From positions 1,452,501 through 1,516,500 of the forward strand of contig NZ_CP023747.1 in assembly GCF_008704995.1 (NCBI RefSeq): DNA of 64,000 nucleotides. The letters run 5' to 3'. The translations under genes and the position numbers were made by a program. This DNA is from Streptomyces nodosus (lineage in GTDB: Bacteria; Actinomycetota; Actinomycetes; Streptomycetales; Streptomycetaceae). Numbering within the stretch: the first letter of the stretch is position 1; the number at the start of each line of letters is the position of its first letter. Shown here one piece after another: positions 38,331 to 47,235 of the stretch. The notes beneath the pieces were generated by a model. That model saw only the letters and a list, made by a program, of their open reading frames with translations, was not told the origin of the DNA and did not search any database.

Positions 38331-39116
38331 CTAGTCGCGGTGCTTGAGCTTGGCGACGCGGTCCCCGACTCCCCATGCCGTGACCCGCCACAGCGCCTCG
38401 ACGAGGATGTCCCGGCTCATCTTGGAGTCGCCCAGCTCCCGCTCGACGAAGGTGATGGGGACCTCGACGACCTGGTAGCCGGCCTTGACCGCGCGACGGG
38501 CGAGATCGACCTGGAAGCAGTACCCCTGGGAGGCGACCTCGTCGAGTCCGAGGCCTTCGAGGGTCTCGCGACGGAAGGCGCGGTAGCCGCCGGTGATGTC
38601 ATGCAGCGGCAGATCGAGGGCGATCTTCGAGTAGAGGCTGCCGCCCCGGGAGATGAGCTGCCGGGACCTGGGCCAGTTGACCACCCGCCCGCCCGGCACC
38701 CAGCGGGAGCCGAGCACCAGGTCGGCGCCCTTGAGCGCGGTCAGCAGACGCGGCAGTTCCTCCGGCTGGTGAGAGCCGTCGGCGTCCATCTCGATCAGCA
38801 CGCCGTAGTCGTGCTCCATACCCCAACGGAAGCCCGCGAGATACGCCGCGCCCAGCCCTTCCTTGCCCTTGCGGTGCAGTACATGGACATGCTCGTCCGC
38901 GGCCGCCAGCTCGTCCGCGAGCTTGCCGGTGCCGTCGGGGCTGTTGTCGTCGGCCACGAGAACGTGCGCCTCGGGCACGGCCGACCGCACCCGGCCGACG
39001 ATCGTCTTGATGTTCTCCGCCTCGTTGTAGGTCGGAATGATCACCAAGGCGGTGCCGAGCGGACCGAACTGCCTCCCCTGGACCCCCGCCCCGCGAGTCC
39101 CGTCGCCGTCGTTCAC
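38331..39116 (-). CDS. ppm1: Polyprenol monophosphomannose synthase
   Basis: A 261-aa GT2 enzyme that transfers mannose from GDP-mannose to polyprenol phosphate, giving the lipid donor for protein O-mannosylation and other extracytoplasmic mannosyl transfers. Motifs: ALVIIPTYNEAENIKTIV, VADDNSPDGTGKL (Asp56, Asp57), EMDADGSHQPEEL, GSRWVPGGRV and QVDLARRAVKAGYQVVEVPI. No C-terminal membrane domain or acyltransferase is fused, unlike mycobacterial Ppm1. In S. coelicolor the orthologue is needed for phage phiC31 infection. GTG start at 39116 with AAGGGG upstream. Confidence 0.95.
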   Translation of the reverse strand: MNDGDGTRGAGVQGRQFGPLGTALVIIPTYNEAENIKTIVGRVRSAVPEAHVLVADDNSPDGTGKLADELAAADEHVHVLHRKGKEGLGAAYLAGFRWGMEHDYGVLIEMDADGSHQPEELPRLLTALKGADLVLGSRWVPGGRVVNWPRSRQLISRGGSLYSKIALDLPLHDITGGYRAFRRETLEGLGLDEVASQGYCFQVDLARRAVKAGYQVVEVPITFVERELGDSKMSRDILVEALWRVTAWGVGDRVAKLKHRD

Positions 39117-39630
39117 TGCTGCCCCTTCATGTCCGTACGCAGGGGTCCACCATAATGGCCCCGGTCTGCGCCGACGTGGCAGTGCGTGCATACGGGGGGT
39201 GTCGATTCCTCAAGAGTCGGGTAAGAGTGCGCCCCCGCACTGCGGTCGGGGCCCGGCGCCCTTCGGGCCGACCTGGGACCCGCTGGCTGCGGGTCGACCG
39301 AAAGCCGTTGTCTACTGGACGTCCGGGCCCCACCCGGGTCACACACTGCCGACCGACCGGAACATGCCCTCGCCGTAGCGCGGGCGCTGAGCCTGGCTCC
39401 CAGTGGTGATGCGCCGGTACGGCACACCATCCCTGACCCAGCGGCGCTCCGGCGACTGCGCAGAGGTTCCCCGGTCGGACGTCCGGCGGTGGACCCGGCC
39501 GAACCTACCGGCCCCCTGCGCCTCGCTGTCAACAGCCGCCCGATCTGCGGAGATGCCGCCGATGCCCTGGTCAGGGCCGAGGACACACGGATCGCGCGAC
39601 GAGGAAGGGCCGCCGTACCGGTCCCGGAGA
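39117..39630. other. 514-bp intergenic region upstream of ppm1
   Basis: No convincing gene. On the minus strand, TTGACA (39527-39532), a 19-nt spacer and TAGGTT (39502-39507) make a promoter-like pair about 380 nt before ppm1. A perfect hairpin at 39277-39295 (GACCCGC and GCGGGTC) would fall within that leader. A nearer -10-like TATGGT lies about 40 nt upstream of ppm1. The leader could be long and structured, or two promoters may be used. Confidence 0.4.
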
Positions 39631-41247
39631 TCACTCGCCCGGCCGCACGAACACCGTGCGGCCGGCGACCACGGTCCGCAGGCAGACCGGGAGGTCGGTG
39701 CCCGGGCTCAGATCGGGCAGTCCCGGGGTGCCGGAACGGGGGTCCGTGGACCAGCGCGCCACCCGGTCGTCGGGCGCCTGGACGACCAGTTCGCCGGTAC
39801 GCCAGACCGCGTAGTCCGCGGGGGCGCCCGGCACCAGCACGCCCGCGTCGTCCCGGCCGACGGCCCGCCAGCCGCCCCGGGTGTGCGCGGTGAACGCGGC
39901 CCGCACCGAGACCCGGTGCTCGGGGGTGCGGTGGAAGGCGGCCGCCCGGACGGTGCCCCACGGGTCCAGCGGGGTGACGGGACTGTCGGAGCCGAAGGCG
40001 AGCGGGACCCCGGCCCGCAGCAGGGCCGCGAACGGGTTCAGCGTGCGGGCCCGCTCGACGCCGAGGCGCTCGGTGTACATGCCCGCCTCGCCGCCCCACA
40101 GGCGGTCGAAGGCGGGCTGGACGGAGGCGGTCAGACCGAGTTCGGCGAAGGCCGCGACGGTCTCCGGGGTGAGCATCTCGGCGTGTTCGACCCGGTGGCG
40201 CGCGGCGCGCACCCGGGCGAGACCGACCTTCTCGGCGGCGGCGCGCACGCCCTCGGTCACGGCGGTGAGGGCGGCGTCGCCGATGGCGTGGAAGCCCGCC
40301 TGCAGCCCGGCCTCGGTGCAGGCGACGACATGCGCGGCCACGGCGGAGGCGTCCAGGTAGGAGACACCGGTGTGGGCGGCGTCCGCATACGGCTCGCACA
40401 GACATGCGGTGTGGGAACCGATGGAACCGTCGACGAACAGATCACCGGCGGCGCCGACCGCGCCCAGCTCCCGCGCCCTGTCCACATCCTGGTCCGCCCA
40501 GTAGCCCACCACCCGGGGCCCGTCCTCCTCGGCGGCCAGCCGCAGCAGCCCGGTGAAGTCGTCCGGGGAGGAGATCTCGGGCCCCGCGCACTCATGGAGC
40601 GAACCGATACCGAGGGACGCGGCGTGCGCGAGGGCGGCACGCTGGGCCTCGGTGCGCCGCTCGGGGGTCACGGCGGCGAACGCGGCGGCGCGCACGGCGT
40701 GGTGGGCGTCCCGGGTGAGCGGTTCCCCGTCCCTGAACCCGGCCCGGTCGCGCACGCCCGGCGCCAGGTCCAGCAGAGCCGTGGTGACGGCGGCCGAGTG
40801 GACATCGATCCGGCTGAGGTAGAGCGGACGGCCCCCGGTGACCTCGTCCAGCTCGTCGCGCCGCGGCGCCCGCCGCTCGGGCCAGCGGGCCGCGTCCCAG
40901 CCGTGTCCGAGCAGGACCCGGTCGTGCGGACGGGCGGCGGCGAAGGCACGGACCAGGTCGAGGGCCGCCGTCAGGGAGGCCGCCCCGGACAGATCGAGCC
41001 CGGTGAGGGCCAGACCGGTGGAGGTGGTGTGCACATGGGCGTCCGTGAAGGCCGGGGTGACGAGCGCGCCGTCCAGGTCCACGACCTCGTCCACGCCGTC
41101 CGCGAAGGCGTCCGCGGCACCCTCGGAGCCCACCCAGGCGATCTGTCCGCGCTCGACGACCATGGCGGTCGCGAAGGGGTCGGCGGGGCTGTGGACTTCT
41201 CCCCGGCGCAGCAGGACGGTCTGCGAGGGGGCGGTGCGCTCGTTCAT
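39631..41247 (-). CDS. Amidohydrolase family 3 protein (YtcJ-like)
   Basis: A 538-aa metal-dependent hydrolase. N-terminal metal motif TPAFTDAHVHTTSTG (HxH), then HECAGPE, FHAIGDAALTAV (metal His), RHRVEHAEMLTPE (metal His) and FGSDSPVTPLDPW (metal Asp). These match the amidohydrolase-3/YtcJ group, which cleaves amides or carbamates of unknown identity. No signal peptide. The ribosome-binding site before the ATG at 41247 is weak. The downstream direction faces ppm1 across the 514-bp gap. Confidence 0.92.
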   Translation of the reverse strand: MNERTAPSQTVLLRRGEVHSPADPFATAMVVERGQIAWVGSEGAADAFADGVDEVVDLDGALVTPAFTDAHVHTTSTGLALTGLDLSGAASLTAALDLVRAFAAARPHDRVLLGHGWDAARWPERRAPRRDELDEVTGGRPLYLSRIDVHSAAVTTALLDLAPGVRDRAGFRDGEPLTRDAHHAVRAAAFAAVTPERRTEAQRAALAHAASLGIGSLHECAGPEISSPDDFTGLLRLAAEEDGPRVVGYWADQDVDRARELGAVGAAGDLFVDGSIGSHTACLCEPYADAAHTGVSYLDASAVAAHVVACTEAGLQAGFHAIGDAALTAVTEGVRAAAEKVGLARVRAARHRVEHAEMLTPETVAAFAELGLTASVQPAFDRLWGGEAGMYTERLGVERARTLNPFAALLRAGVPLAFGSDSPVTPLDPWGTVRAAAFHRTPEHRVSVRAAFTAHTRGGWRAVGRDDAGVLVPGAPADYAVWRTGELVVQAPDDRVARWSTDPRSGTPGLPDLSPGTDLPVCLRTVVAGRTVFVRPGE

Positions 41248-41313
41248 GGCACCAGTCTCGCGCCTCGCCCGGGCCGCCCGGCAGGCAGGTCCGCCGGATG
41301 CCGCGCGGGCCGG

Positions 41314-41754
41314 TCAGACACGGGGCGGGCGCGCCTCGTAGGGCGTGGACAGCACCACCGTCGTCCGCGTGGAGACACCCGCCAGGCTGCGCAGGCGTGC
41401 CAGCAGTTCCTCCAGCTCGTGGGGGGTGGCCACGCGGACCTTGAGGATGTAGTTCTCGTCGCCCGCGACGCTGTGGCAGGCCTCGATCTCCGGGACGCCG
41501 GCGAGGCGTTCGGCGATGTCGTCGGGGGCGCTGGGGTCGAAGGGCTTCACCGAGATGAAGGCGGTCAGCGACAGACCGACGGACTCCGGGTCGACGACCG
41601 CAGCGTATCCGCGGATGACACCGCGCTGCTCCAGCCGGCGTACCCGCTGGTGCACGGCCGACGTGGACAGGCCCGTGGCCTTGCCCAGGTCGGTGTAGCT
41701 CATCCGCCCGTCCTCGACGAGCAGCTGCACGATCTGTCGGTCCAGCTCCTCCAT
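41314..41754 (-). CDS. Lrp/AsnC family transcriptional regulator
   Basis: A 146-aa regulator. N-terminal helix-turn-helix (LDRQIVQLLVEDGRMSYTDL, then GLSTSAVHQRVRRLEQRGVI) and C-terminal RAM ligand domain (VGLSLTAFISVKPF, ACHSVAGDENYILKVRVATP). The family senses amino acids and forms octamers. Start at 41754 (MEELDRQIV) rather than the long upstream frame to 42513, which is not protein-like. It is divergent from the 142-aa gene at 42046 across a 291-bp gap and lies upstream of the amidohydrolase gene on the same strand (66 bp), a possible target. Confidence 0.93.
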   Translation of the reverse strand: MEELDRQIVQLLVEDGRMSYTDLGKATGLSTSAVHQRVRRLEQRGVIRGYAAVVDPESVGLSLTAFISVKPFDPSAPDDIAERLAGVPEIEACHSVAGDENYILKVRVATPHELEELLARLRSLAGVSTRTTVVLSTPYEARPPRV

Positions 41755-42045
41755 GGCGCTAGAACCTACAGGGCTCCCGGACCCCTGGGACAGCCGGGCG
41801 ACGCAGGTCATGCCCGGTGTGTGCCGCATGATCCGGCGAACGTGCGGTCCGCGCCCTCCGGAGCGATGTGCCGGCCGCGCCGCCCGGCCGTCGCATCCGG
41901 CATCTGCGAGCGGCATGTGACCAACGCCACAGGTTTCGAACAGGCTTCGTGATGTCCTCGTGATTACCCCCGAGTCGGGGCGGGAAGTGCTTGCTGTGGT
42001 CGAGGCCACAGCGCCTCGCCCGCCCAGCCCGAGGGGGAGAATCCC

Positions 42046-42474
42046 ATGCACAGTCTGAAGCGCCCTGGTCGTACCGCGTCCAAGCGGCAGCAGGCGGTCG
42101 TCGCGCTCGTGGAGCCTGAGGACACCGAGGTCGCCGACGAGTTCGACGCCTACGACACCTTCGAGATGTACCGGGTGATCTGCCCGGACTGCGCGCAGCC
42201 CATCGCGCTCCTGGCGGACGAGGAGATCCTGCCGGAGCACGCGCTGTGCGCCTCGCCGTGGAACCCGTTCGGTCTCACGGTCTGCCCCGGCACGGGCCGC
42301 GCGGCGGCCGACGCCCGGTCCGCGGACGAGTCCGCGGCGCCCCAGGAGCAGGACACGGCCCTGCTGCTGACGCTTCCCCAGGGGCTGCACTGGCGGATGC
42401 AGCCGTTCTCGCACGTCGGCGGGCCCGGCTCGCGCCCGATGCAGATGCCGGCGATGCGGCGCCGGGCCGCCTGA
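42046..42474 (+). CDS. Conserved hypothetical protein with Cys cluster
   Basis: A 142-aa soluble protein with GAGGGGGAG before the ATG. A central stretch has four Cys (CPDCAQPIALLADEEIL, then CASPWNPFGLTVC), spaced like a small zinc-binding domain. The ends are basic (N) and Met/Arg-rich (C). I do not recognise the family, though it reads like a genuine Streptomyces gene with strong third-position GC. The divergent neighbour is an Lrp/AsnC regulator. Confidence 0.82.
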   Translation: MHSLKRPGRTASKRQQAVVALVEPEDTEVADEFDAYDTFEMYRVICPDCAQPIALLADEEILPEHALCASPWNPFGLTVCPGTGRAAADARSADESAAPQEQDTALLLTLPQGLHWRMQPFSHVGGPGSRPMQMPAMRRRAA

Positions 42475-42724
42475 CCCGACACCGCACCCGCGGAGCGCCT
42501 CCGAGCGCCGCATCAGGCCGCCTCTGCCCGCTCCCGTCGCCCCTCACGCCCCGCGCCCCGACACGCGGGCCGTCGCGGTACGGGAACCGAGCGCCCACAC
42601 CTCTCCGGCACGGTGGACCGGGCGGGGAGGTGACGCGCGGCATGCCCCGTACGAGCCCCCAGGGGAACTCACTCGCGATGAGCCGCCCCGGTGACCCGGG
42701 CGCGGGTGCGGGCGTTCCCCCTGT

Positions 42725-42970
42725 ATGACTGCCACGTATGCGGCGACCGCGCTGCGGCGACGGGTGTTCGTCCCGGCACCGGTGGCCACGCTTCCGCCGC
42801 CGCAGCACCAGGACCCGCCCATCTATCGCGCACTGATGCGGTCCTGGGCCGACCGCGGGCGCACACTGCCGGGGCGCCATGACCCGGAGTGGGCGCGTCT
42901 GACCGCTCCCCCGACCGGTGCGGGCGGACGGCTCAGCGGGTCTCGGGACCTGCCAGGTGACGGGCGATGA
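42725..42970 (+). CDS. Possible small hypothetical protein
   Basis: An 81-aa frame beginning MTATYAATALRRRVFVPAPV, with a protein-like central part (IYRALMRSWADRGRTLPGRH, then DPEWARL) and mostly G/C third positions. No clear ribosome-binding site precedes the ATG. The 3' end overlaps the tail of the convergent acyl-CoA dehydrogenase gene by 38 bp. It may be real or chance; conservation of the WADRGR segment in relatives would decide. Confidence 0.45.
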   Translation: MTATYAATALRRRVFVPAPVATLPPPQHQDPPIYRALMRSWADRGRTLPGRHDPEWARLTAPPTGAGGRLSGSRDLPGDGR

Positions 42971-44132
42971 CCATCCGCTGGATCTGATTCGTCCCCTCGA
43001 CGATCTGCAGCGCCTTGGCCTCCCGCATGAAGCGCTCGGCGGGGAAGTCCGCGGTGTAGCCGTAGCCACCGAGCACCTGGACGGCGTCGACGGTGACCTT
43101 CATCGCCGTGTCGGTGCAGTGCAGCTTGGCCATGGCGGCCTGCTTGGAGAACGGCAGTCCGGCGTCCCGCAGCCGGGCGGCCGCCAGATACAGCGCGCGG
43201 CCCGCCTCGATCTGGGTGGCCATGTCGGCGAGCATGAAGCGCAGCCCCTCGAAGTCCGAGATCGGACGGCCGAACTGCCGCCGTTCGCTCGCGTACCCGA
43301 GGGCCTGGTCGAGGGCCGCCTGCGCCACGCCGATGGCACAGGCCGCGATGCCGAGGCGCCCGGAGTCCAGCGCGGACAGGGCGATCGCGAAGCCCTGGCC
43401 CTCCTCGCCGATGCGCCGCTCGTCGGACACCCGCACCTGGTCGAAGTGGACCTGTGCGGTGGGCGAGCCCTTCATGCCCATCTTCTTCTCGGGCGCGGCC
43501 CCGCTCAGCCCGGCGGCGTCGCCGGGCACCAGGAACGCGGTGATCCCGCGCGGGCCCTGCTCGCCGGTGCGCGCCATCACGGTGTAGAAGTCGGCGATCC
43601 CGCCATGGGTGATCCACGCCTTGGTGCCGGTGATCGACCAGTCCCCGCCGTGCTCGGCGCCGGGGGCGCTCCCGGCCTCGCGCACGGCCCTGGTCCGCAG
43701 GGACGCCGCGTCCGATCCGGACGAGGCCTCGGACAGACAGTAGGCGCCCAGCAGACCGCCACCGAGCATGGCGGGCAGGTGTTCGGCCTGTTGTTCCTTG
43801 GTGCCGTACTGGGCGAGGGCGTGGCAGGCGAGTGTGTGGACGCTGACGCCGAGTCCCACGGTGAGCCGGGCGGCGGCCAGCTCCTCCAGGACCTGGAGGT
43901 AGACCTCGTACGGCTGATTCCCGCCGCCGTACTCGGTGTCGTAGGGCAGGCCGAGCAGTCCTGAGGCGGAGAGCAGCCGGAAGACCTCACGCGGGAAGTG
44001 TCCGGCGTCCTCCTCCTCGGCCGCCTTCGGGGCGATCTCGTGCTGCGCGATGTCGCGGACGAGCGAGATCAGTTCCCTGGCCTCGTCCGTGGGCAGTTGC
44101 CGGTCCACCTGCTGCGGGGCGCGGTCGGGCAT
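42933..44132 (-). CDS. Acyl-CoA dehydrogenase
   Basis: A 399-aa FAD-dependent acyl-CoA dehydrogenase that introduces the alpha-beta double bond in acyl-CoA. Family motifs: GAYCLSEASSGSDAASL, WITHGGIADFYTVMART, ERRQFGRPISDFEGLRFMLADMAT and the C-terminal QVLGGYGYTADFPAERFMRE followed by IVEGTNQIQRMVIARHL, where EGTNQIQ holds the usual catalytic Glu. Start at 44132 (MPDRAPQQVDRQ) with GGGAGGAG upstream, not the longer frame to 44300. A TetR gene lies upstream on the same strand, and an operator-like element lies between, so TetR control is likely. Confidence 0.95.
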   Translation of the reverse strand: MPDRAPQQVDRQLPTDEARELISLVRDIAQHEIAPKAAEEEDAGHFPREVFRLLSASGLLGLPYDTEYGGGNQPYEVYLQVLEELAAARLTVGLGVSVHTLACHALAQYGTKEQQAEHLPAMLGGGLLGAYCLSEASSGSDAASLRTRAVREAGSAPGAEHGGDWSITGTKAWITHGGIADFYTVMARTGEQGPRGITAFLVPGDAAGLSGAAPEKKMGMKGSPTAQVHFDQVRVSDERRIGEEGQGFAIALSALDSGRLGIAACAIGVAQAALDQALGYASERRQFGRPISDFEGLRFMLADMATQIEAGRALYLAAARLRDAGLPFSKQAAMAKLHCTDTAMKVTVDAVQVLGGYGYTADFPAERFMREAKALQIVEGTNQIQRMVIARHLAGPETR

Positions 44133-44271
44133 GGCGACGCTCTCCTCCCTGTTGGGCACATCGGCGGAGAGGCGCCTTGGGTGGGGCGGCTCCGCCGGGG
44201 TCTCACCGGGTCTGGCCGATGCTCGCTGCTCCGGGTCTCGGAGGCGGCTGACCAGCGGTTGTGGCGCTTGG

Positions 44272-44300
44272 AGTATGCCCGATCGGAGGCACCGCGTCAC
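44272..44300 (-). promoter_or_regulatory. Probable promoter of the acyl-CoA dehydrogenase gene
   Basis: On the minus strand: GTGACG (44295-44300), a 17-nt spacer, CATACT (44272-44277), about 140 nt before the start codon. Immediately upstream of the -35, the stretch TAACGAGCGCTTACTT (44305-44320) has the TAACGAGCG half-site of a TetR-type operator, with the other half degenerate. The adjacent TetR gene is the candidate regulator. Confidence 0.45.
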
Positions 44301-44314
44301 CGGTTAACGAGCGC

Positions 44315-45076
44315 TTACTTCAAGAAAGGGCGCAGCATGCCCACATTGGTCCCAGCCACCGCGTCACCGGCCCGTTCCCCGGCGCCTCCGCGGTCAGGGT
44401 CCCGGCGGGCCGGCGAGGGCGCCACGAATGCGGGGTCGAGCTCCTCGACGGCGCGCAGGGTGCCGCCGAGCGTCTTCACCAGCAGGCCGCACAGGGCGTC
44501 GCGGGACAGCTCGGGGCGGGCGATCCAGTCGAGGGTCGCGCCCTCCACGCTGCACACCCAGCCGAAAAGACCCGTCCGCGCCAGCGGGGAGAGATCGCTG
44601 CGGCCGTAGGCGCCCTCGGCGATGGTGACGACGATCGCCTCGCGCACCCCGTCCCGGATGGCCTGCACCTGGGCGTCGAACCCCACGCCGCCGCTGACGA
44701 TCGTGCGATAGGCGGCCTGATGGTGTTCGGCGTACCGCAGATAGCGGTCGATGGTGCGGTGCACCCGGTCCGCCTGCGGCAGTTCCAGGCCGCCCGCGGC
44801 GGAGGTGACGAGGTCGGCCACCGAGTCCTCGACGATGGCCAGGTAATAGCCGCGCTTGGAGGTGAAGTAGTAATAGATCAGCCCTTTGGCCACATGGGCA
44901 TGGCGGGCGATGTCGTCCATGGACAGCGCGTCATAGGAGGTGTCGGCGAACAACTTCCGCCCGATGGCGATGAGTTCGGCACGCCGCGCCAGGGAGCGGT
45001 CGGTACCGCGCGCTCGCGGGCCTTCGGCACCACGCCTCCGGGGGCCTTCGGCGGCGCGCCGTTCACTGGTGTTCAA
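44315..45076 (-). CDS. TetR family transcriptional regulator
   Basis: A 253-aa regulator. Helix-turn-helix at about residues 35-80 (SYDALSMDDIARHAHVAKGLIY, then YYFTSKRGYYLAIVE), followed by the helical ligand domain. The N-terminal 30 residues contain a short degenerate repeat (RRAAEGPRRRGAEGPRARGT). The C-terminal tail is Arg/Gly-rich. It lies 182 bp upstream of an acyl-CoA dehydrogenase gene on the same strand, which suggests an acyl-CoA or fatty-acid-like ligand; this is inference. Confidence 0.93.
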   Translation of the reverse strand: MNTSERRAAEGPRRRGAEGPRARGTDRSLARRAELIAIGRKLFADTSYDALSMDDIARHAHVAKGLIYYYFTSKRGYYLAIVEDSVADLVTSAAGGLELPQADRVHRTIDRYLRYAEHHQAAYRTIVSGGVGFDAQVQAIRDGVREAIVVTIAEGAYGRSDLSPLARTGLFGWVCSVEGATLDWIARPELSRDALCGLLVKTLGGTLRAVEELDPAFVAPSPARRDPDRGGAGERAGDAVAGTNVGMLRPFLK

Positions 45077-45143
45077 GGTCGGCCCGAGCCTCCAACTGAC
45101 GGCGAGACATCCGCAGTATGGCAGAGCCGGCCGACGGGTCAGC

Positions 45144-45290
45144 TCACAGCAGTCCGACCTGGGTGACCAGCATCGCGAGGACCATCACGAGCGCCCAGCC
45201 CGCGATGTGCTCGAGAACCTTGGGGCCGTCGTCCTTCGGGCCGCCCGTACAGGCGCGGACACGGGCGAATACGGCTGAGGTGGCGGTCAT
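45144..45290 (-). CDS. Small membrane protein (SCO1431-like family)
   Basis: A 48-aa protein with a cytoplasmic head containing TGGPKDDGPKVLEH and one TM helix (GWALVMVLAMLVTQVGLL). The same layout is known in a short Streptomyces membrane protein family named after SCO1431; the role is unknown. Start taken at 45290 (MTATSAVFAR); an ATG at 45299 adds three residues. It lies 67 bp upstream of the TetR gene on the same strand. Confidence 0.75.
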   Translation of the reverse strand: MTATSAVFARVRACTGGPKDDGPKVLEHIAGWALVMVLAMLVTQVGLL

Positions 45291-45475
45291 GGCATGCATC
45301 TCACTGGTGTCGGACGGCCGTACGGCGGCCGTGTGACGGGCTCCCCCGGCTGGACTCCCCCCGCCGATGTGTCCACCTTGCCACCGGAATGCACCCCCGC
45401 GGCCGAGACCTTGCTCACAGGGCGGGGCCCCGGGTCGCCCCGGGGCCCCGCGACCGCGCCGGCTCGCTCGCCGGG

Positions 45476-46834
45476 TCAGCGGATGCCCACCGCGGCCAGC
45501 GCCGTGCGCTGCTCCGGGGTGAGACGGACCGGGAAATAGAGGTAGCAGACGCCGCCGGTGCCGGAGACGACCTTGCCCGAGGCGTTGTACCGCTTGGTCC
45601 GCAGCCAGATGTTCTCCCATTCGCGCCGCCGGTAGACGCGGCGCACCGCCCCGTCGTCGGGCGAGGCCGGATCATTGGCGATCACGTCTCCGTCGGCCGT
45701 GAACCCGATCACGGTCATCAGATGTCCCGCGGTGCCGTACCCGGCGCCGGTCAGCTCCTCCCTGAGGAAGGACTGCGAGGTGATGGCCGGGATGCCCGCC
45801 GCGATCAGCTTCTCCAGATCGGTGAGCGAGGAGAGCCGGGTGACCACGCCCTGGAGGTCGGGGAAGGTCGCCGCATAGGCCGCGTTGAAGGGCCAGTTCC
45901 CACAGCCCTGGTACTGGTGGTCGTAGGTGGAGCGGGCGGCGTGACAGACCTGGGGGTCGGCGTACGAGGGGTCGACCCAGGACAGCTGCGCGGGGGTGAG
46001 CTTCCGGCCCCAGTACTCGATGATCATCTGGGAGGAGGTGGGGCTGCACCAGGCCTCGCCGCCGTTGTCGTACTGCGGGTACTGGCCCTTGTGGATCTCC
46101 TGCGAGTAACGCGGGACGGTCAGCTCCCTGGCGAGCCCGGGCTTGCTGGCGGGAACCGTGAAGCGGTCGGGGACGGCGGAGGCCATGGCCCCGAGCCGCC
46201 ACACCGTCGGGGTCAGCTTGGTGCCCGGCTTGCGGTGGAGGGTCAGCCGCAGCCGGTACGACACCAGACGCAGCCCCGAGGCGGCGTCCTCGACGGTGAG
46301 GGTGTCGGTCTGAACGGCGCTCCTGCCGTCCGTCTGGCCGTCCACGGAGGTACGCCTGATGTCCTGGTCGCCGGCCGCCCAGCGGCCCATCACGTACCAG
46401 GGGGTGACGGTGCCGTCGGAGTAGGTGCCCTTCAGTTCGATCCCCAGCCAGGTGCCGGCGGGGGTGTGCGCGTTCCAGGAGACCACGGCCTCCGTGGCCG
46501 GGACGGACAGCCGGTGCACCGGGGAGGTCCAGGTGGCGTACTCCCAGGTGGCGGTCCTGCCGGTGTGCGGGTCGGTGTAGTCGGTACGGCCGGCAGGGGT
46601 GGCGATCACCACCCCGGGGCGGGTGCCGGCGACGGGGCGCACGCCCTGTGCGGTGCCGCTCCGCCAGTCGGGGTGGGTGGTCCAGGCATGGTCGTCCACA
46701 AGCCCCGGGGACGCTTTCGCGGGCCGGGCGGCCGGGGTGGCCGCGAACGCCGGGACGGCGACGCCGACCGCGGTGGCCGCGGCGACCGCCGCGGAGAGGA
46801 CGGTTCTGCGGGACGGCTCTGAGGCTCTCGTCAT
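45476..46834 (-). CDS. Tat-exported C39-type papain-like peptidase
   Basis: A 452-aa secreted protein. The signal peptide has a twin-arginine motif (SRRTVLSAAVAAATAVGVAV, cleavage near AFA-A), so export is probably folded and by Tat. After a beta-rich N-terminal region, the C-terminal half is a C39-like cysteine peptidase domain: Cys263 in GGEAWCSPTSSQM, His371 in AGHLMTVIGF, and the third active-site position in VIANDPASPD. Such proteins are common secreted Streptomyces hydrolases of unknown substrate. Start at 46834 (MTRASEPSRR), not the long frame to 47029. Confidence 0.9.
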   Translation of the reverse strand: MTRASEPSRRTVLSAAVAAATAVGVAVPAFAATPAARPAKASPGLVDDHAWTTHPDWRSGTAQGVRPVAGTRPGVVIATPAGRTDYTDPHTGRTATWEYATWTSPVHRLSVPATEAVVSWNAHTPAGTWLGIELKGTYSDGTVTPWYVMGRWAAGDQDIRRTSVDGQTDGRSAVQTDTLTVEDAASGLRLVSYRLRLTLHRKPGTKLTPTVWRLGAMASAVPDRFTVPASKPGLARELTVPRYSQEIHKGQYPQYDNGGEAWCSPTSSQMIIEYWGRKLTPAQLSWVDPSYADPQVCHAARSTYDHQYQGCGNWPFNAAYAATFPDLQGVVTRLSSLTDLEKLIAAGIPAITSQSFLREELTGAGYGTAGHLMTVIGFTADGDVIANDPASPDDGAVRRVYRRREWENIWLRTKRYNASGKVVSGTGGVCYLYFPVRLTPEQRTALAAVGIR

Positions 46835-47235
46835 CGGTGGGTGACCCCCAATGGTCCACAGGCAGCGGTTCGGAAGCAGCGGTTCAGACGCATGGTGTGC
46901 GCCAACTATGGCCGCCGCAACTGGACTTCTGCCAGCACCCGGACACCGGCGCGCCCCGGCCGGGTCCCGGTCCCCGGCGTGACCTGGGGCGAAGCGGTAC
47001 GGCGGGCACCGGCACGGTCCCCTCCCCACCGCCGCGCCCCGGAGGGAAGGCCACCGCCGAACGGCCGACGGCGTGGCGACGCTCCCCGCGACGTGTCCGG
47101 GAGCGCGCCTCCGGGCACCGCCCCCTCGCCCGGAGCCGACGGGCCTCGGGCCCGCCGTCCGCCCGGCCGCGGCACAGCGCCCCCGTACACTGTTCTCCCT
47201 GATCAGCCCCCTGTCCCACTCCCCCGGGAGTCACC
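46835..47235. other. Divergent intergenic region, peptidase/kinase
   Basis: About 400 bp, no gene seen. Close to the peptidase start is a 14-nt tandem direct repeat (GCAGCGGTTCGGAA at 46862 and GCAGCGGTTCAGAC at 46876), which could be a regulator site or part of the leader. No clean promoter pair was found. Confidence 0.4.
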
